Origin: Cyclobacteriaceae bacterium
GTDB lineage: Bacteria; Bacteroidota; Bacteroidia; Cytophagales; Cyclobacteriaceae
Assembly (NCBI GenBank): GCA_019638395.1
Contig: JAHBTX010000006.1
Span: forward strand, 62,001-126,000
Length of the DNA: 64,000 bases
Direction: 5' to 3'
Both the position numbers and the translations under genes were made by a program. Positions 60,043-64,000 of the stretch are shown one piece after another (the stretch's first letter is position 1; each line of letters opens with the position of its first letter). The notes beneath the pieces were generated by a model, which was given only the letters and a program-made list of their open reading frames with translations, was not told where the DNA came from and ran no database searches.

Positions 60043-61933
60043 AATTCATTAGAAACTTTCTATACCACGATTGAAAAACAAGTAAAGCCCACAAGCGCGC
60101 GTGCACATCCTGTGGGTTGGATGAATCAAGTTGCGATTTCAACTTTTTAACTTCTGAATAATTAAAGATGCCTTGTTCGGAGATTGTTTTTTCAGAAAGA
60201 TGATCCTCCAACATGGGCTTTAATTCTTTACGCAGCCAACTCAACATGGGCACCTCAAATCCTTTTTTAGGTCGGTTGTAAAGTTCGGCTGGTAATTCCT
60301 TTCTAAAAGCATCTTGCAAGATACGCTTGCGCATCGATCGGTTAATTTTAAAATCATCGGGTAAACTGAATATAAAATCCACCACTCTATAATCTAAGAA
60401 AGGTACGCGTACCTCCAGGCTATTAGCCATGCTCATGCTATCAACTTTGGTGAGCATATCGCCCGGTAAAACGAGGTGCATGTCGGTAAGCAGAATTTCG
60501 CGTATTGTTTCAGGGTTGGAAATAAAGCGCAGGTAACTTGCTTTGCGCGATTCGTACTCCTGCTTATTTAGTTTTTGTTGCACAACTTCATTCAGTAAAG
60601 AATTTGTTGCATGGGTAGTGAAACCTGCCCATTGCCAATAACGCTCGCGGCTGCTTAATTTCATACCATCAGCAAACCGGTTTAGTTGGCGGGCCAGGTT
60701 TCCGATTTTGGTATTGCGCGATTGAGGCAGGTTTTTCCAAACCACAGCAAAAGTTGTAATCAAATTTTCCTTCCAGCCTTTGTTAATGATACGGTTAAAT
60801 GCTGCGTGTTTGTTATAACCACCCAGCAACTCATCAGCACCATCGCCCGAAAGGGCAACCGTTGCATAGTTGCGGGTTTCTTTACTCAATATGTAAACGT
60901 TAAGTGCGGATGAGTCGGCAAATGGCTCATCAATATAGTTGAGTACATCGTGCACGTGGGCTAACAAATCTGTATGCGAAAGTGAGAATACCGTATGATT
61001 GGTTTTAAGATGTTTGGCAACGGAATTAGCATAAGCTGTTTCATCAAAAAAATTATTGCCTTTAAAACCGATTGAAAAAGTATGCAAGTCGGGTTTGTGT
61101 TTTACAGCCAGTGCAGTGATCACGGATGAGTCAATCCCACCACTCAGAAAAGCCCCCACGGGCACATCGGCAACCAGCCTGCGTTGCACGGCATCGTTCA
61201 ATAAATTTTTTAGTTGCTTTTGTGCTTCTTCGTATGGTATTGTTGCAGTACTTGGTTTTTCAGCAATGGAATAAAATTGTCCGGTTTCTAATTTCTGAGT
61301 GCGAACTTTCAGGTAATGGCCCGGCAATAGTTTTTTTACGTTTGCAAAAATGGTATGGGGTGCCGGAATATAATTCAGGTGCAGGTATGTTTGCAACGAA
61401 GTATAATCCAGTTCTTTATCTATACCATACTGTATTATCGATTTCATTTCTGAGGCAAACAGAAATTTATCTTCATCAAAAAGATAGAGTAAAGGTTTAA
61501 TACCAAATCGATCGCGTGCTACAAAAAAAGTTTGTTCCTGTTTATCATATACACAAAAGGCAAAAAAACCATTGAGCTTATGCAGGCAATTTTCTTTTTC
61601 GTGTATGAAGAGCTGGAGCAACACTTCAGTATCGGAAGTGGAAGTAAAATGTATGCCACTACTTTCTAATTCTTTTCGCAGTTCGCGGTAGTTAAAAATC
61701 TCGCCATTAAATACAATGCAAAACCGCTGCGAAGCATCCCACATGGGTTGGTTAGCAACTGTACGGGTGTCGATAATAGAAAGCCTGCGATGCCCCAGGC
61801 CTACAAACTCATCGGTGTAAACAGCGTGTGCATCGGGACCACGTTTTTCAAGTGCCATGGTCGCAGTTGTAACATGCATCATGTTAAACTTGCCCAGCAG
61901 GTTAAACGCAAAAACTCCGGTTATACCACACAT
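60041..61933 (-). CDS. asnB: Glutamine-hydrolysing asparagine synthase
   Basis: A 630-residue class-B asparagine synthetase. The N-terminal Ntn-glutaminase begins MCGITGVFA with Cys2 as nucleophile and continues through 'KRGPDAHAVY', 'GLGHRRLSIIDT' and 'FNGEIFNYRELR'; the C-terminal synthetase has the PP-loop FLSGGIDSSVI, 'GDGADELLGGYNKH' and 'VRVPFLDYRVVDF'. It transfers amide nitrogen from glutamine to aspartate with ATP. Being longer than AsnB of E. coli, it could alternatively be a paralogue that amidates a surface glycan or peptide. The gene starts 18 bases from the word repeat region at 61951-62002. Confidence 0.93.
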   Translation of the reverse strand: MCGITGVFAFNLLGKFNMMHVTTATMALEKRGPDAHAVYTDEFVGLGHRRLSIIDTRTVANQPMWDASQRFCIVFNGEIFNYRELRKELESSGIHFTSTSDTEVLLQLFIHEKENCLHKLNGFFAFCVYDKQEQTFFVARDRFGIKPLLYLFDEDKFLFASEMKSIIQYGIDKELDYTSLQTYLHLNYIPAPHTIFANVKKLLPGHYLKVRTQKLETGQFYSIAEKPSTATIPYEEAQKQLKNLLNDAVQRRLVADVPVGAFLSGGIDSSVITALAVKHKPDLHTFSIGFKGNNFFDETAYANSVAKHLKTNHTVFSLSHTDLLAHVHDVLNYIDEPFADSSALNVYILSKETRNYATVALSGDGADELLGGYNKHAAFNRIINKGWKENLITTFAVVWKNLPQSRNTKIGNLARQLNRFADGMKLSSRERYWQWAGFTTHATNSLLNEVVQQKLNKQEYESRKASYLRFISNPETIREILLTDMHLVLPGDMLTKVDSMSMANSLEVRVPFLDYRVVDFIFSLPDDFKINRSMRKRILQDAFRKELPAELYNRPKKGFEVPMLSWLRKELKPMLEDHLSEKTISEQGIFNYSEVKKLKSQLDSSNPQDVHARLWALLVFQSWYRKFLMN

Positions 61934-61950
61934 GGTTACAGGTGGCAGTT

Positions 61951-62002
61951 AGCAGTAAGCAGTTAGCAAGTTTGATCTTCTGCCTATTGCCTTCTGCTTA
62001 CT
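61951..62002. repeat. Word repeat and hairpin near the asnB start
   Basis: AGTAAGCAG (61954-61962) pairs perfectly with CTGCTTACT (61994-62002). The region is full of CAGTTAGCA and CTGCC words resembling the TTGACA family. It lies between asnB and the DUF1080 gene. Confidence 0.5.
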
Positions 62003-62006
62003 TTAC

Positions 62007-62759
62007 TTAAAGTATTTTGATTTTAATATTCTTAAACCACACTTCATTGCCATGATCCTGAAAGTCGATGTAGCCCGATGGCGCCAGGCCGTAACCAGCC
62101 GCGTCTTTCCATTTACTGGAAGCTTTACGTTGCTTCCAATCGTCAGACAATAATTCGTACTCCACAACTTTATCACCGTTCAACCAATGCTCTACCTGAT
62201 TTCCGTTTACAACAATTTTGGTTGTATTCCATTCGCCAGCTACTTTAACAGGTTTGGTTGCCGGGGCTGCGTGCATATCGTAGTTGCTACCGGTTTTTTG
62301 CATTTCAGTTAAGTTGCCCGGATAGCCGGTGTCGTCAATTAATTGATATTCGGGGCCGGTGTAATAAGGTTGCTCAAACTCTTCGGTTACGCGAAACATT
62401 ACACCGCTGTTGGCTTCGGGTGCTACTTTCCAATCGAATACTAGTTCAAAGTTTGCATACTGTTCGATGGTACGCAGGTCAGCACGCTCATTACCCTCGC
62501 CCGTGGTTTCGTTCAAGGCCTTGCAATGTAAGGTACCGTCTATAACTTCCCAGGTATTGTTGGGGCGCGCTTTAAATATTGTCCAGCCTGTTAAGGTTTT
62601 GCCGTCAAATAAAAGTTTCCATCCGGCAACACTTTCATCAGCAGTCAATTGATTATCAACTGATACAGGTTCGGTATTTTCTTCAACTTTTTTGGGTGCA
62701 CAACTTGTAAAAATTACGAACAAGATTAGCGCTAAAGGTAAGCCATGTACTTTTTTCAT
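62007..62759 (-). CDS. DUF1080 (3-keto-disaccharide hydrolase-type) lipoprotein
   Basis: A 250-residue lipoprotein with signal and lipobox (VIFTSC, Cys20). The rest is one DUF1080 jelly roll: 'GWKLLFDGKTLTGWTIFK', 'WEVIDGTLHCKALNET', 'YANFELVFDWKVAPEANSGVMF', 'GPEYQLIDDTGYPG' and the C-terminal 'GYIDFQDHGNEVWFKNIKI'. Known members of this family hydrolyse 3-keto-disaccharides or 3-keto-glycosides. It is a second copy relative to the gene at 19011 but lacks its extra domains. A single gene between asnB and the beta-barrel gene. Confidence 0.91.
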   Translation of the reverse strand: MKKVHGLPLALILFVIFTSCAPKKVEENTEPVSVDNQLTADESVAGWKLLFDGKTLTGWTIFKARPNNTWEVIDGTLHCKALNETTGEGNERADLRTIEQYANFELVFDWKVAPEANSGVMFRVTEEFEQPYYTGPEYQLIDDTGYPGNLTEMQKTGSNYDMHAAPATKPVKVAGEWNTTKIVVNGNQVEHWLNGDKVVEYELLSDDWKQRKASSKWKDAAGYGLAPSGYIDFQDHGNEVWFKNIKIKIL

Positions 62760-62876
62760 GTTTTGTTGCAGATTTTGAGTGGGTTACTTATTTGAATATG
62801 TTAGAAATTAATGTCGAAATTCACAAATCAGATTTTTAAAACATGATTTGCCATTACAAACTAAAACGAATACTAC

Positions 62877-63695
62877 ATGAAACCTAAAAACTATTGGATT
62901 AGCTGCTTCATTTTTTTGTTGGCGGGCTCTGCCTGGGGGCAGGTTCATTTGGGAGCAACCACTGCTTACAATGCAACTTTTGTTTTGGACAAAGGATTGA
63001 GTGAGGACCCCCGGTACAACTCAACCTATACCTACCAGATTTCGCCTATCGGATTTAACTTTGGTGTGGACATTGGGCGTAAGTTTGGTTTGCAACTAGA
63101 ATCTATCTTATCTAACCAGGGGCAGATTTACGAGTTGATTGATGTGGCCGAACAGGTGAAAGGTCAGCGTAAAATTGATTTGCAATACATCAACATTCCC
63201 ATGATGTTTAAATTTATGAGCGGTGGTAATGGCAAGGCCAGAACCAATTTCAATTTTGGGCCGCAGATGTCAATCTTAACCAAGGCAGTTGAGAGCCTGC
63301 AGGCCGATGCCGGAAGTCAGTTTACGATTCCGGAAGGTGTGGACTTTGAAGCTGTGCAAGCGGATTTTCCAAATGCTGTAAATAACAACAATGGCACATA
63401 CACCATTCCTTCCGAGCTTAAGGAAAATTTACTAACCAAAGAAGCCAATAACTTCAAAAACTCAGAATTTCAATTAGCAGCTGCTTTTGGTTTGGATATC
63501 GACCTATCCAAACACATTTATTTATCTACTCAAATTCGGGCAAACTATAGTTTAACCGATATGCGCAATGGCGATGTAATCAATGCAATCAAAAACGGCA
63601 ACGCTTCCGATATTTTTGGAAGTCGCGCCAATTTTTTAGTGGGCGTGCAATTGGGCCTTCACTATTATTTTGGTACGCTGCGTTCGTTCAAGTAA
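62877..63695 (+). CDS. PorT-like outer-membrane beta-barrel protein
   Basis: A 272-residue protein with a signal peptide (MKPKNYWISCFIFLLAGSAW then GQ) and an outer-membrane beta-barrel of the OMP_b-brl_2/PorT-like type: 'VHLGATTAYNATFVLD', 'IGFNFGVDIGRKFGLQLESIL', 'DLQYINIPMMFKFM', 'TNFNFGPQMSIL', 'FQLAAAFGLDIDLSKHIYLS' and the terminal 'ANFLVGVQLGLHYYF'. Several members of this fold belong to type IX secretion systems; this one has no other such gene next to it, so a general porin or unknown role is equally possible. Confidence 0.83.
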   Translation: MKPKNYWISCFIFLLAGSAWGQVHLGATTAYNATFVLDKGLSEDPRYNSTYTYQISPIGFNFGVDIGRKFGLQLESILSNQGQIYELIDVAEQVKGQRKIDLQYINIPMMFKFMSGGNGKARTNFNFGPQMSILTKAVESLQADAGSQFTIPEGVDFEAVQADFPNAVNNNNGTYTIPSELKENLLTKEANNFKNSEFQLAAAFGLDIDLSKHIYLSTQIRANYSLTDMRNGDVINAIKNGNASDIFGSRANFLVGVQLGLHYYFGTLRSFK

Positions 63696-63708
63696 TTCAT
63701 ACTTTAAT

Positions 63709-63746
63709 GGTTGGCAATTATTGCTTACAAGCACTGATTGCCAACC
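63709..63746. terminator. Bidirectional hairpin between barrel gene and oxidase gene
   Basis: GGTTGGCAA (63709-63717) pairs perfectly with TTGCCAACC (63738-63746). A T-rich stretch follows on the plus strand (GATTTTAA), consistent with termination of the barrel gene. The convergent oxidase gene ends at 63752. Confidence 0.65.
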
Positions 63747-63751
63747 TGATT

Positions 63752-64000
63752 TTAAAAAATCTTTCCGGGATTAAGTATTCCATTCGGATCAAAGACTTTT
63801 TTAATTCCCCGCATCAGGTTCAGGTTAACCTCACTCATGGCAATAGGCATATAAGGCCGCTTGGCAATTCCAATTCCATGTTCGCCCGACAGGGTACCAC
63901 CCAGACTTACGGTTAGCTTAAAGATTTCGCCAATGCCTTCCGGGATTTTTGTTTCCCAGTCGTGCTCACTGATATTTTCTTTCAGAATGTTTACGTGCAG
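63752..64000 (-). CDS. FAD-linked oxidase, C-terminal part (glycolate or D-lactate oxidase type, truncated)
   Basis: The frame is open to the window end, so the N-terminal part is missing; 82 residues are seen, ending 'FDPNGILNPGKIF'. The block GTLSGEHGIG followed by AKRP and 'LNLMRGIKKVFDPNG' is the C-terminal signature of FAD-linked oxidases (GlcD, D-lactate and D-2-hydroxy acid dehydrogenases), where the His in SGEHGIG lies near FAD. It is read from the sequence itself and is not listed among long frames. The precise substrate cannot be decided from this fragment. Confidence 0.9.
   Translation of the reverse strand: MHVNILKENISEHDWETKIPEGIGEIFKLTVSLGGTLSGEHGIGIAKRPYMPIAMSEVNLNLMRGIKKVFDPNGILNPGKIF

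Overview
The window looks like a chromosomal segment of a Bacteroidota bacterium, most likely of the class Cytophagia; the genus cannot be fixed from sequence alone. The evidence is lineage-typical genes (DUF4834 protein, DUF4230 protein, bacterial GGGP synthase, GT3-type glycogen synthase, an enlarged SecA, WG-repeat and PorT-like barrel proteins), Bacteroidota-type promoters (TAnnTTTG -7 boxes) and few Shine-Dalgarno sites. No tRNA, rRNA, CRISPR array, transposase or phage module was found. About 51 complete genes, one nonsense-broken gene and two truncated end genes (rtcB at the left, an FAD-linked oxidase at the right) fill the window. No gene-free stretch exceeds 300 bases; the longest is 35253-35547.

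Layout. 1-5 kb: rtcB tail, two tandem TPR paralogues, and the divergent oxyR/katG pair. 5-10.4 kb: an accessory stretch with a DKNYY protein, a broken secreted-protein gene, an orphan DUF4365 nuclease-like protein, a Tat-exported aminotransferase and a secreted repeat protein. 10.5-18 kb: a coupled msrC/membrane-MutS pair, a candidate 24-residue membrane protein, a DUF4230 protein, GGGP synthase with two small membrane proteins, a Na/Pi transporter and an M20 peptidase. 18.2-22.9 kb: a HEPN/MNT pair, then a secreted DUF1080 protein with a cytochrome-type dehydrogenase. 22.9-30.3 kb: a GHMP sugar kinase, galT, a SPOR lipoprotein, secA, dapF and a DUF4834 protein, all on the minus strand. 30.4-35.3 kb: a WG-repeat protein and a molybdenum-cofactor cluster (MocA-like, NTF2-like, XdhC). 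35.5-48.7 kb: a GT35 phosphorylase homologue, YceI, DM13, a porin-like protein, a Crp/Fnr regulator, MOSC-SCO-cytochrome c, a K+ channel, clpB, GT3 glycogen synthase and a DUF3445 protein. 48.7-64 kb: a sugar isomerase-like protein, a hydrolase, msrB, a PadR/FtsX-permease pair, a helicase coupled to a helix-hairpin-helix protein, an S1/P1 nuclease, asnB, a DUF1080 lipoprotein, a beta-barrel protein and the oxidase tail.

Themes. Oxidative-stress repair recurs: oxyR, katG, msrC and a secreted msrB. Extracytoplasmic sugar chemistry recurs: two DUF1080 proteins, the TIM-barrel isomerase and the cytochrome-linked dehydrogenase fit a dispersed 3-keto-sugar pathway. Glycogen turnover is represented by GT3 and GT35 enzymes flanking clpB. 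The main unexplained points are the GT35 protein without its PLP lysine, the helicase/HhH pair with a degenerate nuclease-like tail, TAnnTTTG boxes placed 5-6 nt before start codons (possible leaderless mRNAs), and several families of short intergenic word repeats and hairpins.
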